From the NCBI GenBank assembly GCA_023249935.1, contig JAHFBQ010000010.1:1-24444 (forward strand): a stretch of DNA of 24,444 nt. The letters are read 5' to 3'. Position 1 is the first letter of the stretch. Each line of letters starts with the position of its first letter. The notes below the pieces were generated by a model. That model saw only the letters and a list, made by a program, of their open reading frames with translations. It was not told the DNA's origin and searched no databases. This document shows, piece after piece, positions 1-8,437 of this stretch. A program made the position numbers and the translations under genes. The stretch is from a bacterium (GTDB lineage: Bacteria > Babelota > Babeliae > Babelales > RVW-14).

Positions 1-378
1 TTTATTAAGCGCTACTGGAAACAGTGAGCTTGGGAGTAAGGCAAGCAAATACATGCACGCAAGCGCAAAAATGAAGTTAGAAATTGGCCCTGCAAAAGCG
101 GTTAAGAGCGAATAAATTTTTCTATATTTAAAATTTCTAGGGTCAAACTCTACCGGTTTTGCCCAGCCCACATGCAAAAAAATCAAACATAAAAGACCAA
201 TAATGTCTACGTGGACAAGGGGATTGAGCGTTAAACGGCCTTGATCTTTTGGGGTATCATCACCGCATAGAGTTGCTGTAAGTGCATGTGCATACTCATG
301 AACAGTGAGAGCTGCAATAAAAACTGGCAACATAAGAGCGAGGTGGGCAATCCAATTTACTACTGTCTGTGCGTTCAT
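1..378 (-). CDS. Site-2 protease (M50) family membrane metalloprotease, C-terminus cut by window edge
   Basis: An open frame of 126 codons without a stop runs off the left edge. Family members cleave transmembrane substrates inside the membrane with a zinc ion. The zinc motif HEYAH is at residues 27-31 within the first hydrophobic segment. It is followed by the family's GRLTLNPLVHVD stretch, the GWAKPV loop, and an AGPISNF motif in a later membrane helix. The third ligand (the aspartate of the family's PxxPLDG motif) would lie beyond the edge. The ATG at 378 has AGGA eight bases upstream. It lies 12 bases after the stop of the inactive paralogue at 391-1116, so the two are probably co-transcribed. 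Family assignment is firm; the substrate cannot be read from sequence. Confidence 0.88.
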   Translation of the reverse strand, partial: MNAQTVVNWIAHLALMLPVFIAALTVHEYAHALTATLCGDDTPKDQGRLTLNPLVHVDIIGLLCLIFLHVGWAKPVEFDPRNFKYRKIYSLLTAFAGPISNFIFALACMYLLALLPSSLFPVALNK

Positions 379-390
379 GAGATACATCCT

Positions 391-1116
391 TTAAAACAAA
401 ATTGAAATAAATGAGTTTTCGAACGTAGTTCGTAAAGTAGTAACAATAAGCCAAAATGACATTCTACATACAGGTATCAAGAAAATCATTAACAAAATAA
501 TAAAATCATATTGGTGCAGTTTATCGATTGTATGATGGTAAGAAGTTGGTGTAAGCGAGTACCAAATGTTTGCTGCTGCAAAAGGAGGTATGGGGATGCA
601 ATGTACTGCCCCCCAGAAAATCGAGGCATAGATTGTACTGCGCAAGAACTCAACAATGCTGAAAAACGCGTAATCTGGCAGGCTATTTAGATTTAATATC
701 TTAATGAGTACAAAACTAAAAAATCCTAAAATCAAAAAGCTTATTGGCGTGGCTAGACTGTACAAAATATTATTGAGGCGTTGATACTTGAGAATAGCAG
801 AGGTTGTGTGATTTTTAATGACCCAGCGATAACTTAAGCAAATGAGCAACAAGAAAATAAGTTCTTGAGGAATGTCACTAGATCCCAGCAAGCTATTTGC
901 GCCATAGATGATGCAGAACAAGGTTGCAAAATTAAGTATCTTGATATGTACAAAAGGGTTGAGCGTGAAGAAGTGTTTGTTGCTGGGTGACCTATCACCA
1001 AGGAGCTTGGCAATGCCGGCTAAAAAAAAACCATGGAATGAGAAGAGAAGTAAATAAACTGGAAAGAAAATTGCAACTTCATGAATGAACGCTAGTATGT
1101 TTTGAGAGGCGGTCAT
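391..1116 (-). CDS. Degenerate site-2 protease paralogue, predicted inactive
   Basis: A 241-residue multi-pass membrane protein that aligns by eye with the site-2 protease just downstream. SFHGFFLAGIAKLLGD sits where the neighbour has TVHEYAHALTATLCGD, and TLNPFVHIK matches TLNPLVHVD. ATPISF matches AGPISNF, and PIPPFAAA (175-182) matches the family's PIPPLDGG. H28 is kept, but the catalytic glutamate is G29, the second histidine is L32 and the ligand aspartate is A180, so zinc-dependent proteolysis is not expected. The fold landmarks persist, which argues for a maintained pseudoprotease rather than a decaying gene. The ATG at 1116 has AAGGACA upstream. It may hold substrates or partner the active copy, but that is inference. 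Confidence 0.75.
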   Translation of the reverse strand: MTASQNILAFIHEVAIFFPVYLLLFSFHGFFLAGIAKLLGDRSPSNKHFFTLNPFVHIKILNFATLFCIIYGANSLLGSSDIPQELIFLLLICLSYRWVIKNHTTSAILKYQRLNNILYSLATPISFLILGFFSFVLIKILNLNSLPDYAFFSIVEFLRSTIYASIFWGAVHCIPIPPFAAANIWYSLTPTSYHHTIDKLHQYDFIILLMIFLIPVCRMSFWLIVTTLRTTFENSFISILF

Positions 1117-1251
1117 GTAATGTCCTTGTAGTCAAAAGTACGATTTGGGCATGCCGTCAAGCATAGGAGAGATTATCTGGTCGGTCAAATTGTGAGATTT
1201 GTCTGTAGTAAGTGAGAGTCATAAATTCTTGAAAAAGGGAGAGGTAGCTTT

Positions 1252-3639
1252 ATGAACCCGGCTGGGCGCAGTAAAAAACAAACAAAAAAATCATGGCTAA
1301 GTTTTCAGGTTGAAAAATTTACCTGGTTACCACTATTGGTATTGCAAGTGATTACGGCTCTTTTTTATAGGGCATCGCTGTGGTATCCGTTTCAATTTGA
1401 TGATGTTGCACACATTACTAAGCACTTTGCAATTAGGCATGACAATCCTTTGTGTCGATGGTGGTTTAATCGTCGGTGGGTTGGTGATTATCTTAACCGT
1501 CTCAATTTTAGAATGAATTCATTTGAGCCTGTTGCTTACCGAGCGACTAATCTTGTGATACATATGCTTAGTGGTGTGTTGGTGTATTACCTAGTTCTTA
1601 TGATATGCAAAAATCTTGAACACTCCATCGTGCAAAAATATCGCCATTTTATAGCGTTCTGTACGACGGGGCTTTTTTTGCTTCATCCTTTACAAACGCA
1701 GGCAGTTTCATATGCAATTCAGGCGCGCATTGAAGGCATTGCGACATTTTTCATATTACTTAATCTGTTTTTGTTTGTTCGCTATGCGCAGTCAACATCA
1801 CAGGCTGGTCGTATATTTCTTTTCTGTGTGCTTGCTGTAACAACGGTGATTTCCTGCGGAACTAAAGAAATTTTTGTACTAGCACCAGTCTTTATGTTTT
1901 TGATTGATTATTTATTTCTCAGTAAAGGTTCATTGTCTCTCTTAATTAAGCAACGCGGAATGTTTTACTTGATATATGGAACATTTTTCACTGCGCTTGT
2001 TGGGTGGTATATGTTTAACCTTGCAGAAATCATGCGATCTGGCAGTGCACCAAGTATTAAAAGTTCAGTTGATTATTTTCTGCATAACCAAAACAATCTT
2101 GGGAATGTTTTGACTAATGATCCTAATGCACATATCACTTCATTAACTTATTTTATGTCCCAGTTTCGTGCTGTCATACATTATATATCTTTGGTCTTTT
2201 GGCCATTTGCTATGAGTGTTGAATATGATTGGAAGCTTGCCCAGTCCTTCATGTCGAAGGATGTACTAATTCCTCTTATTGAGTTACTTGCAATCATAAG
2301 TCTTGCCACATATTCCATTGTAAGGCGGCGTTTATTATTGGCAGGGTTTGGCATACTGTGGTTTCTTGTTGCTCTAGCGCCACGATCAAGCTTTATTCCT
2401 TCGGCTGAGCTTGTATGCGATTATAAGGCCTATCTAGCAGTTATTGGCGTCTACATGGCCTTGGCAGTGCTTTTAGCGTCGTTGCTTAATTGGCTTAAAA
2501 ATTCCTATGAAAAAATTGCATCGTATATTGACTCGTGGCCAGCTTATGCTGTTGTATTAACCCTTGTATTTTTTCCACTTGGTGTTGCAACCTATAGTCG
2601 CAATATGGTCTGGTCAACACCAGAGCTTTTTTGGGGAGATTGTGCAAAGAAAGCTCCGGGCAAAGCGCGTACGCATAATAATTATGGTGTAGCTCTTTGT
2701 GAGGCTGGTAAATTTGAGCAAGCAATTCATCATTATCAGAAAGCTATTGATCTAGATGCATTCTATCAAGACCCTTGTAGCAACATTGCAGTTGCTTACA
2801 CAATGTTAGGGAAGATAGATCTTGCAATTGCAGCACTTGAGCAAGCAATTAAAATATATCCAAATTATCCTGAAGCGTATAACAACATGGCTTCTATTTA
2901 TATTGATCAGCAAGGAGATCTAAATAAAGCCGAGGCAGCTTTACATAAGGCCTTGGCATTACGTCCGTATTATGGCAAAGCTTTTTTCAATATGGCCCGA
3001 ATAAGTGAAGCTCGAAATGATTATCAGGGTGTATTTGATTATTTGAAAAAAGCTACTGAGGGTGACCTTGATACCGTATCTGACGCGTTTTGTAAGCTAG
3101 GGCAAGCTGCTTTTAAATTACAAAAATTTGATGAGGCAGTTAAGGCATTTGGCAAAATGGTACAGCTAGACGGTGGTACTACTACGGCGTGGTTTAACTA
3201 TGCCAACGCCTTACACCTGAACAATCAACATGATGAAGCAACTACTATTTATCAAAAACTTGCTGATAGCGATCCTAAAGACCATCGCTACATTAATAAT
3301 CTTGCTGAAAGTTATTTTGCGACTAAGCAATTCGATAAGGCTGCGGCTACTTTTGAGCGTCTGGTAAATACTGAGCATTTTACGGCACCGATTCTTTTCA
3401 GGCTCTCTGCATGCCACGAAAATATGAAGCGCTATGATAAAGCAAAGGAGCTTCTATCTGGTGTATTAGGTCAAGAGATGCCTGATGATGTTCGCAATTA
3501 TGTGAAGCGGGAATTGTCTCGTCTTGATTTACAGGATAAGGTAAATCGAGATGGTAAAGTTTCGATGAAATCAATACAGGAATTTGCTACGTTGGCAAGT
3601 AATAAAACTGGTGCCGATAAAAAAACAGATCGTACTTAA
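1252..3639 (+). CDS. TMTC/PMT-like GT-C membrane glycosyltransferase with C-terminal TPRs (copy A)
   Basis: A 795-residue protein. Residues about 20-450 form a polytopic membrane domain, and about 471-740 form a run of TPR units such as NNYGVALCEAGKFEQAI. The first extracytoplasmic loop carries FDD (aspartates 50-51) followed by the R-x-x-N-L-x-I-H helix seen in GT-C proteins of the PMT/TMTC type. A later helix has CGTKE, resembling the K-E motif of TMTC proteins. In that family the DD or DE pair acts in transfer of mannose from a lipid-linked donor to protein. Donor and acceptor here are not known. A GGGAGAGG stretch precedes the ATG. Copy B starts 20 bases downstream, and both share the LVCDYK segment before the last helices. 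A non-catalytic TPR membrane protein is the main alternative. Confidence 0.7.
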   Translation: MNPAGRSKKQTKKSWLSFQVEKFTWLPLLVLQVITALFYRASLWYPFQFDDVAHITKHFAIRHDNPLCRWWFNRRWVGDYLNRLNFRMNSFEPVAYRATNLVIHMLSGVLVYYLVLMICKNLEHSIVQKYRHFIAFCTTGLFLLHPLQTQAVSYAIQARIEGIATFFILLNLFLFVRYAQSTSQAGRIFLFCVLAVTTVISCGTKEIFVLAPVFMFLIDYLFLSKGSLSLLIKQRGMFYLIYGTFFTALVGWYMFNLAEIMRSGSAPSIKSSVDYFLHNQNNLGNVLTNDPNAHITSLTYFMSQFRAVIHYISLVFWPFAMSVEYDWKLAQSFMSKDVLIPLIELLAIISLATYSIVRRRLLLAGFGILWFLVALAPRSSFIPSAELVCDYKAYLAVIGVYMALAVLLASLLNWLKNSYEKIASYIDSWPAYAVVLTLVFFPLGVATYSRNMVWSTPELFWGDCAKKAPGKARTHNNYGVALCEAGKFEQAIHHYQKAIDLDAFYQDPCSNIAVAYTMLGKIDLAIAALEQAIKIYPNYPEAYNNMASIYIDQQGDLNKAEAALHKALALRPYYGKAFFNMARISEARNDYQGVFDYLKKATEGDLDTVSDAFCKLGQAAFKLQKFDEAVKAFGKMVQLDGGTTTAWFNYANALHLNNQHDEATTIYQKLADSDPKDHRYINNLAESYFATKQFDKAAATFERLVNTEHFTAPILFRLSACHENMKRYDKAKELLSGVLGQEMPDDVRNYVKRELSRLDLQDKVNRDGKVSMKSIQEFATLASNKTGADKKTDRT

Positions 3640-3659
3640 AGTAGTTACTAGGTGTCAGT

Positions 3660-5846
3660 ATGAACGCTTTTCTTAAAAAAATAGGTGCATGGCCATATAA
3701 CATTACTCATGCCTGGGCGATGGGTTTGTTGTCGTTGTTAACACTTGGATTATTTCTTCCAACATTACACTACGGGTTTGTTTTTGATGACTATCCAACG
3801 TTGCTTGAATATCCGCATATGCATACATCGGCAATATTTTTTTCCTCTTGTCGATGGATCTCGCGGGCATTGCAGCGGCTTGGAGTTGTGATTGGCGGAC
3901 TGGAGCCTATTGGATTTCGCATTGTGAATCTTGCTATCCATCTTGCGATAGGGCTACTGCTTTACATGCTTTTCGTATCGATATTTCAGCAACTCAAACA
4001 ACCATGGTTTTCTACACGAGCAAGGCTGTTAGCTTTTTTAGCGGCCCTGCTCTTTCTTATTCACCCTGCGCAAACACAAACAGCTACGTACATGACGCAG
4101 ATGGGCACCGAAGGAGTTGCTGCGCTTGTAATAGTAGTTGTGATCTTGTTATTTGTACGCGGTATTGTTGCTGTGCAAATTTGGTCAAAAATTGCTTGGT
4201 ATGCAGCGTCGTTCATAGCTGCCTATGTTGGATGTGGTTCTAAAGAAATCATTGTGGTCTTGCCGGGGCTGGTAATGTTGACTGATTTTGTACTGTTTGC
4301 CCAGATTGACCTGAAGCAGTTTTTGAAGCGCTTGCCATTACATCTACTTTTGGGTGCAGTAATGTTTGTGGGCTTAGAACGTATTGGTGTGTATGTTCGT
4401 CGTATTGTTCGGGAGGCACCAAAAGTTGAATTACCAAATAATCGCGGAACGCTTATAACAGAAAAACCGCGAGAAATTATTAAACCTAATTTATATCGTT
4501 GGACGCAGCCGAAAATATTATTTCATTACATGGGAATCTTTTTTTGGCCGGTTGGTCTTTGTTTTGAATATGGAATCAAATTAGTTTCAGGTGCTACGGC
4601 GCCAGATGTACTCATTCCTCTGCTGTTTTTTTTATGTCTGATTGGTGGTGCGATTGTTCTTGCGCTGCGGCGGCTTTTGTTGCCATCTGTATGCGGAATT
4701 TTTTGGTTTCTCATGGTTATGTTGCCGAGATCTATTGCGCCTTCTCAAGAATTAGTTTGTGATTATAAAACGTATATTGCATCTATTGGGATCATGATGA
4801 TTTTGGCCCCACTGTTTATCTATGCCATTGAATATGTTAGTGCTCTAGTGAGAGTATCATTACGTCAAAAGGTTTTTCTAGGGGGAATAGCCTCGTTTGT
4901 GATCGTACTTTTTACAAGCTCTCATGTGCGCAATCTAGTTTGGAAAGATGAGTTAGTTTTTTGGAGTGATGTGGTTGCCAAGGTTCCTGATCGTGCGCGG
5001 GCATACAACAATCTGGCGATTGCCTATTTACTCAAAGATGATCTTGATGCTGCAGTTGCCAACTTTAATAAATCAGTAGAGATTGATCCACTGTATGGTG
5101 AACCGCATGTTAATCTTGCGCATGTGTATGAGCGGCTTGGTGAAAGGGAAAAAGCTGCTAGCGAATATGAGTTAGCTCTTGCAAGTGGAGAGATGCATCC
5201 GCAGCTTTTTTATAATCTTGGTCTTTTTAATAAGAATGGCGGGGCTATTGATTTAGCAGAGAAGAGTTTTCGTAAAGCCATTGAGATTAGGCCTTTTTAT
5301 CCAACAGCGCGCTATGAATTAGCGCAAATTTTATATGACAAAAAGCAGTTTGCTCAGGTGGTTGCCTTGTGTGAAGAAACGTTTTCTCTTAAAGCGACAG
5401 CCGCGTTGCCATTTTTAGATATCTATGGGTTGGCGCTTTGCGCAGCTGGGGACTCAAAGAGGGCTTTACCCGTCTTGCTTTCATGTGATACAACGAAACC
5501 AGAAATAGCTTTTTCAGCCGGATGCTGTTTATTTGATGCTAAAGATTTTAAGGCCGCAGCTCAGCATTTCGAGACTGCTCATAAAAAAAATAGACATGAT
5601 GTGAGGATTGCTTACAATTTTGGCCAAGTATTATTTGAAATAGGGCAGTATGATCATGCCTTAGAAGTTTTTGGTCGTTGTAACAATGTGGTTGACCAAA
5701 TGCCGTTGGTGCCGCTTTTAAAGGCGCAATGTTTGCAAAAATTAGGACGTGGGACTGAAGCAAAGATTCTACTTTCTCAGATTATTAAGACCACTAAACA
5801 CCTGGAAGTGTGTCGATCTGCACAAGATCTTTTAAAAACGATTTAA
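3660..5846 (+). CDS. TMTC/PMT-like GT-C membrane glycosyltransferase with C-terminal TPRs (copy B)
   Basis: A 728-residue paralogue of the preceding gene with the same plan: a membrane domain to about residue 430, then TPR units from about 446 to the end (for example YNNLAIAYLLKDDLDAAVANF). Shared landmarks are FDD (aspartates 43-44), the R-I-V-N-L-A-I-H helix, CGSKE, and LVCDYKTYIASIG. The sequences have diverged clearly, so this is an old duplication rather than a recent one. It starts 20 bases after copy A, with AGGTG upstream of the ATG, and ends 15 bases before the sugar-phosphate isomerase, which suggests one operon. Retention of the acidic pair in both copies suggests both are catalytic, possibly with different protein acceptors. 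That split is inference. Confidence 0.7.
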   Translation: MNAFLKKIGAWPYNITHAWAMGLLSLLTLGLFLPTLHYGFVFDDYPTLLEYPHMHTSAIFFSSCRWISRALQRLGVVIGGLEPIGFRIVNLAIHLAIGLLLYMLFVSIFQQLKQPWFSTRARLLAFLAALLFLIHPAQTQTATYMTQMGTEGVAALVIVVVILLFVRGIVAVQIWSKIAWYAASFIAAYVGCGSKEIIVVLPGLVMLTDFVLFAQIDLKQFLKRLPLHLLLGAVMFVGLERIGVYVRRIVREAPKVELPNNRGTLITEKPREIIKPNLYRWTQPKILFHYMGIFFWPVGLCFEYGIKLVSGATAPDVLIPLLFFLCLIGGAIVLALRRLLLPSVCGIFWFLMVMLPRSIAPSQELVCDYKTYIASIGIMMILAPLFIYAIEYVSALVRVSLRQKVFLGGIASFVIVLFTSSHVRNLVWKDELVFWSDVVAKVPDRARAYNNLAIAYLLKDDLDAAVANFNKSVEIDPLYGEPHVNLAHVYERLGEREKAASEYELALASGEMHPQLFYNLGLFNKNGGAIDLAEKSFRKAIEIRPFYPTARYELAQILYDKKQFAQVVALCEETFSLKATAALPFLDIYGLALCAAGDSKRALPVLLSCDTTKPEIAFSAGCCLFDAKDFKAAAQHFETAHKKNRHDVRIAYNFGQVLFEIGQYDHALEVFGRCNNVVDQMPLVPLLKAQCLQKLGRGTEAKILLSQIIKTTKHLEVCRSAQDLLKTI

Positions 5847-5861
5847 CGGTAAAGATGAGTT

Positions 5862-6872
5862 ATGATGCAAAAAGATTTACTTACTTGGCCTGAAAAATTA
5901 CGATCTGGCTTGGAGTTATCACAGATTTTTTGGGGGCAGTTTGGTCAGCGATTTTCTAAACCTATGAAAAAAATTGCTTTTGTAGGGATGGGAGGTTCTG
6001 GTATTGCGGGGCGCATCGTAAAAACATTCCTTGAAAAGCATTCTGATGTAGCTGTATTTGTTATCGATGGTCCGGATGTTCCCGCTGTGATTGATGCCCA
6101 GACCTTAGCAATAGTGGTTTCCTATTCAGGTAACACCTGGGAAACGCTAGACGCGCTTGAAGTGCTAAACAAGCGCTTTGTGCCAACAATAGTTTTGGCA
6201 AACGGTGGCGAAGCATTACGCATTGCTGAGCTTAAAAATTTGCCATTTGTTATTATGCCAACAGCGATTGCACCACGAGCTTCATTGGGGTATTCGTTGG
6301 GGATTATGATGGGTCTGTTCGATAAACTTGGTTTATTGCAAGGGACACACATTGTTCAACAATGGATCGAACATGCTTATCTTTATCTTCCAAAATATTC
6401 GCAACAGCAGTACTTTCAGACGTTTCTTAACTTGGCATTGAACGAAGAAATGTTTCATCTTTGGGGTGTTGCTGGGGATAGTGCGGCATGTGTGTATAGA
6501 GCACAGACGCAATTTAATGAAAATGCTAAAGTGCAGGCGGTTTTTTCTGTAATACCAGAATTATGCCACAATCTTCTTGTTGGGTTTTCAAATTGTAACA
6601 AAAAACCTCTGGTAGTGATGGCCTCAACTGCCTTCTTGCCGCCTCATTTGGAGCTTGCGGCTGAGACAGTTGGTGAAATTTTGATTCAGGGAGGTGTGCA
6701 TCTTTACAAAATCCCAGTTTTGGGGAATACTCTCGAGGATCAATTGTTTGATATGATCTTGTGGGCTGATTTTGCTTCTTACTACCTTGGGCTTATGAAG
6801 GGTGTGGATGTTGTTTCAGTAAAGATTATCGAACAGCTAAAACAGATGCATAAGCAAAAAGGTATTAGATAA
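5862..6872 (+). CDS. Bifunctional phosphoglucose/phosphomannose isomerase (SIS domain)
   Basis: A 336-residue cytoplasmic enzyme of the archaeal/bacterial dual-specificity isomerase family, interconverting fructose-6-phosphate with glucose-6-phosphate and mannose-6-phosphate. The first SIS domain shows MGGSGIAG (43-50) and SYSGNT (87-92), the phosphosugar-binding signatures. APRASLG matches the family's PRA motif. In the second half, FNENAKVQAVFSVIPELCHN carries the family's catalytic glutamate and histidine. The C-terminus has GVDVVSVKIIEQLK, whose lysine region is also conserved in the family. It follows the two TMTC-like genes after 15 bases and precedes rpmE by 12. In this setting it may feed mannose or glucose phosphate into glycosyl-donor synthesis as well as glycolysis; the link is inference. 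Confidence 0.88.
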   Translation: MMQKDLLTWPEKLRSGLELSQIFWGQFGQRFSKPMKKIAFVGMGGSGIAGRIVKTFLEKHSDVAVFVIDGPDVPAVIDAQTLAIVVSYSGNTWETLDALEVLNKRFVPTIVLANGGEALRIAELKNLPFVIMPTAIAPRASLGYSLGIMMGLFDKLGLLQGTHIVQQWIEHAYLYLPKYSQQQYFQTFLNLALNEEMFHLWGVAGDSAACVYRAQTQFNENAKVQAVFSVIPELCHNLLVGFSNCNKKPLVVMASTAFLPPHLELAAETVGEILIQGGVHLYKIPVLGNTLEDQLFDMILWADFASYYLGLMKGVDVVSVKIIEQLKQMHKQKGIR

Positions 6873-6884
6873 GGGTTACTTTCG

Positions 6885-7094
6885 ATGAAAAAAGATCTGC
6901 ATCCAAAAATTAATGATGTTGCAATTCGTTGTGCTTGTGGCAACAGCTTCAACTCAATTTCAACAGCTGAAGAACTTTCGATAGATATTTGTTCGAAATG
7001 TCACCCGTTTTTCACCGGTACGCAAAAATTTGTTGATACCGCGGGTCGTATCGAAAAATTCTCTAAGCGCTATTCGTTAAACAACAAGAAATAG
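6885..7094 (+). CDS. rpmE: 50S ribosomal protein L31, zinc-binding type
   Basis: A 69-residue protein matching full-length bacterial L31. The N-terminus MKKDLHPKIN, the cysteines at 16, 18, 36 and 39 (CAC...CSKC), and the HPFFTGTQKFVDTAGRIEKFSKRY stretch are diagnostic of the C-plus form that binds zinc. L31 sits on the large subunit and bridges to the small subunit head. It is the last gene of the unit beginning at 1252, and a hairpin terminator begins 19 bases after its stop. Placement upstream of prfA is common in bacteria, though here the two are separated by that terminator. No anomaly is visible. Confidence 0.97.
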   Translation: MKKDLHPKINDVAIRCACGNSFNSISTAEELSIDICSKCHPFFTGTQKFVDTAGRIEKFSKRYSLNNKK

Positions 7095-7112
7095 CACGCG
7101 TAAAACTTAATC

Positions 7113-7151
7113 AAAAAGCGAGCACCGGACTTTCTGGTGCTCGCTTAATTA
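7113..7151 (+). terminator. Rho-independent terminator after rpmE
   Basis: GCGAGCACC at 7118-7126 pairs with GGTGCTCGC at 7136-7144. The pairing extends inward by GG/CT and outward by A/T pairs, and a T-rich tail (TTAATTATTT) follows. It separates the upstream operon from prfA. Confidence 0.85.
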
Positions 7152-7183
7152 TTTGTAGATATTGAGAAAATGAGGAGTTTGCA

Positions 7184-8257
7184 ATGCTAGATTGGGTTGC
7201 TATTCGTAGTGAGTATGATGTTTTAAATCATAAACTTATTGACGCATCGCTGCCTCAACGAGAACGCATGAAGCTACAGAAACGAGCCTCGCGTTTTTCT
7301 GCTCTACTCAATCTACATGATGAACTTAAAAAGCATGAAGTGGCGGCGCAAGAATGTGAGCAACACTTAAATGCAGAGCTTGGCGAGATGCGTGAACTCT
7401 ATCTGGAAGAGTTGGCTGAAAGCCGCAGCAAAATTGAAAATCTGAACAAAGAAATAGACGACATGCTTTATCCGCGTGATGAACGCGATGAGCGAGATGT
7501 GTTTTTAGAAATACGTTCTGGTGCTGGGGGGCAAGAAGCAGCGCTTTTTGCGGCAGACTTGTTCCGGATGTATTCGTTGTATGCAATTTCAAAAGGCTGG
7601 CAAATATCTCTTATAGAAGAAGCAAGTACCGATCTTGGTGGTTACAGCAAAGTTGTGGCACACATCACCGGTAAAGATGTTTTTAAATATCTTAAATTTG
7701 AATCCGGTGTGCATCGTGTGCAGCGCGTACCAAAGACTGAAGGTGCGGGGCGTATTCATACCTCAACCATTACCGTAGCAGTAATGCCAGAAGCTGATGA
7801 TGTTGAAGTTTCAATTAATCCAAGTGACTTGCGCATTGATTTTTATCGCTCGAGCGGAGCTGGTGGGCAGCATGTTAACACGACCGACTCAGCAGTGCGT
7901 ATAACTCATATTCCAACAGGTATCGTAGTTACCTGTCAAGATGAGCGTTCTCAGGGTAAAAATAAAACTAAGGCAATGAAGTCATTGCAGGCCCGCATAC
8001 TTGAAGCTGAGCGTGAACGGCATGAAGCCGAACAGAGTGCAACGCGTAAACAACAAATTGGTACTGGTGACCGGGCTGAAAAAATTAGAACATATAATTA
8101 TCCTCAAAACCGGGTTACCGATCATCGAACTGAATCTACACTTAAAAAACTCGATATTATTGTTAACTCGGGTGATCTTGATGATCTTATAAATCCACTG
8201 CTTGAGTGGGACGTGTTGCAACGCCGTGCGCGGGGTAGCTTCTTGGATCATGAGTAA
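7184..8257 (+). CDS. prfA: Peptide chain release factor 1
   Basis: A 357-residue class I release factor that reads UAA and UAG and triggers peptidyl-tRNA hydrolysis. The coiled N-terminal domain covers about 1-100. The codon-recognition tripeptide region is PKT (183-185) in RVPKTEGAGRIHTST, fitting the RF1 P-x-T pattern rather than the SPF of RF2. The catalytic GGQ is at 227-229 in SSGAGGQHVNTTDSAVR. The C-terminal RTYNYPQNRVTDHR stretch is also conserved in the family. GAGGAG six bases before the ATG is a strong ribosome binding site. The methyltransferase gene prmC, often next to prfA, is not adjacent here. Terminators on both sides suggest a single-gene unit. Confidence 0.97.
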   Translation: MLDWVAIRSEYDVLNHKLIDASLPQRERMKLQKRASRFSALLNLHDELKKHEVAAQECEQHLNAELGEMRELYLEELAESRSKIENLNKEIDDMLYPRDERDERDVFLEIRSGAGGQEAALFAADLFRMYSLYAISKGWQISLIEEASTDLGGYSKVVAHITGKDVFKYLKFESGVHRVQRVPKTEGAGRIHTSTITVAVMPEADDVEVSINPSDLRIDFYRSSGAGGQHVNTTDSAVRITHIPTGIVVTCQDERSQGKNKTKAMKSLQARILEAERERHEAEQSATRKQQIGTGDRAEKIRTYNYPQNRVTDHRTESTLKKLDIIVNSGDLDDLINPLLEWDVLQRRARGSFLDHE

Positions 8258-8264
8258 ATAAAAT

Positions 8265-8291
8265 AAGGCTCGGTAGAAATACCGGGCCTTT
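8265..8291 (+). terminator. Terminator after prfA
   Basis: AAGGCTCGGTA (8265-8275) and TACCGGGCCTT (8280-8290) form an 11-pair stem, with one G-U pair, around a GAAA tetraloop. Only a short T run follows, so efficiency is uncertain. Confidence 0.75.
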
Positions 8292-8437
8292 ACAGTTCTT
8301 AATTCTAGGGAATGTTTTTAGATAAAACTAGCGGTCCCCTCTCCATTTAAAAATAAATTAGCGGCTTACCTTATTTCAAAGCTTGTGTATATTTTGCATC
8401 TAGAAGTGAAAAAGTTTAATCGCGAAAGGACACAATT

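Noticed and set aside
2665..3480. Periodic similarity in the C-terminal part of the first TMTC-like gene as a DNA repeat
   Set aside because: It reflects TPR protein units about 34 residues long that have diverged at DNA level; it is not a tandem DNA repeat or CRISPR.
7721..7740. PKT instead of PAT in the release-factor codon-recognition tripeptide, as possible evidence of stop-codon reassignment
   Set aside because: RF1 proteins follow P-x-T and the middle residue varies; genes here end normally in TAA, TAG and TGA.
8322..8367. Imperfect direct repeat (ACTAGCGG / ATTAGCGG) upstream of the nucleoside transporter
   Set aside because: Only two short diverged copies, with no palindromy; chance is likely in this A/T-rich gap.
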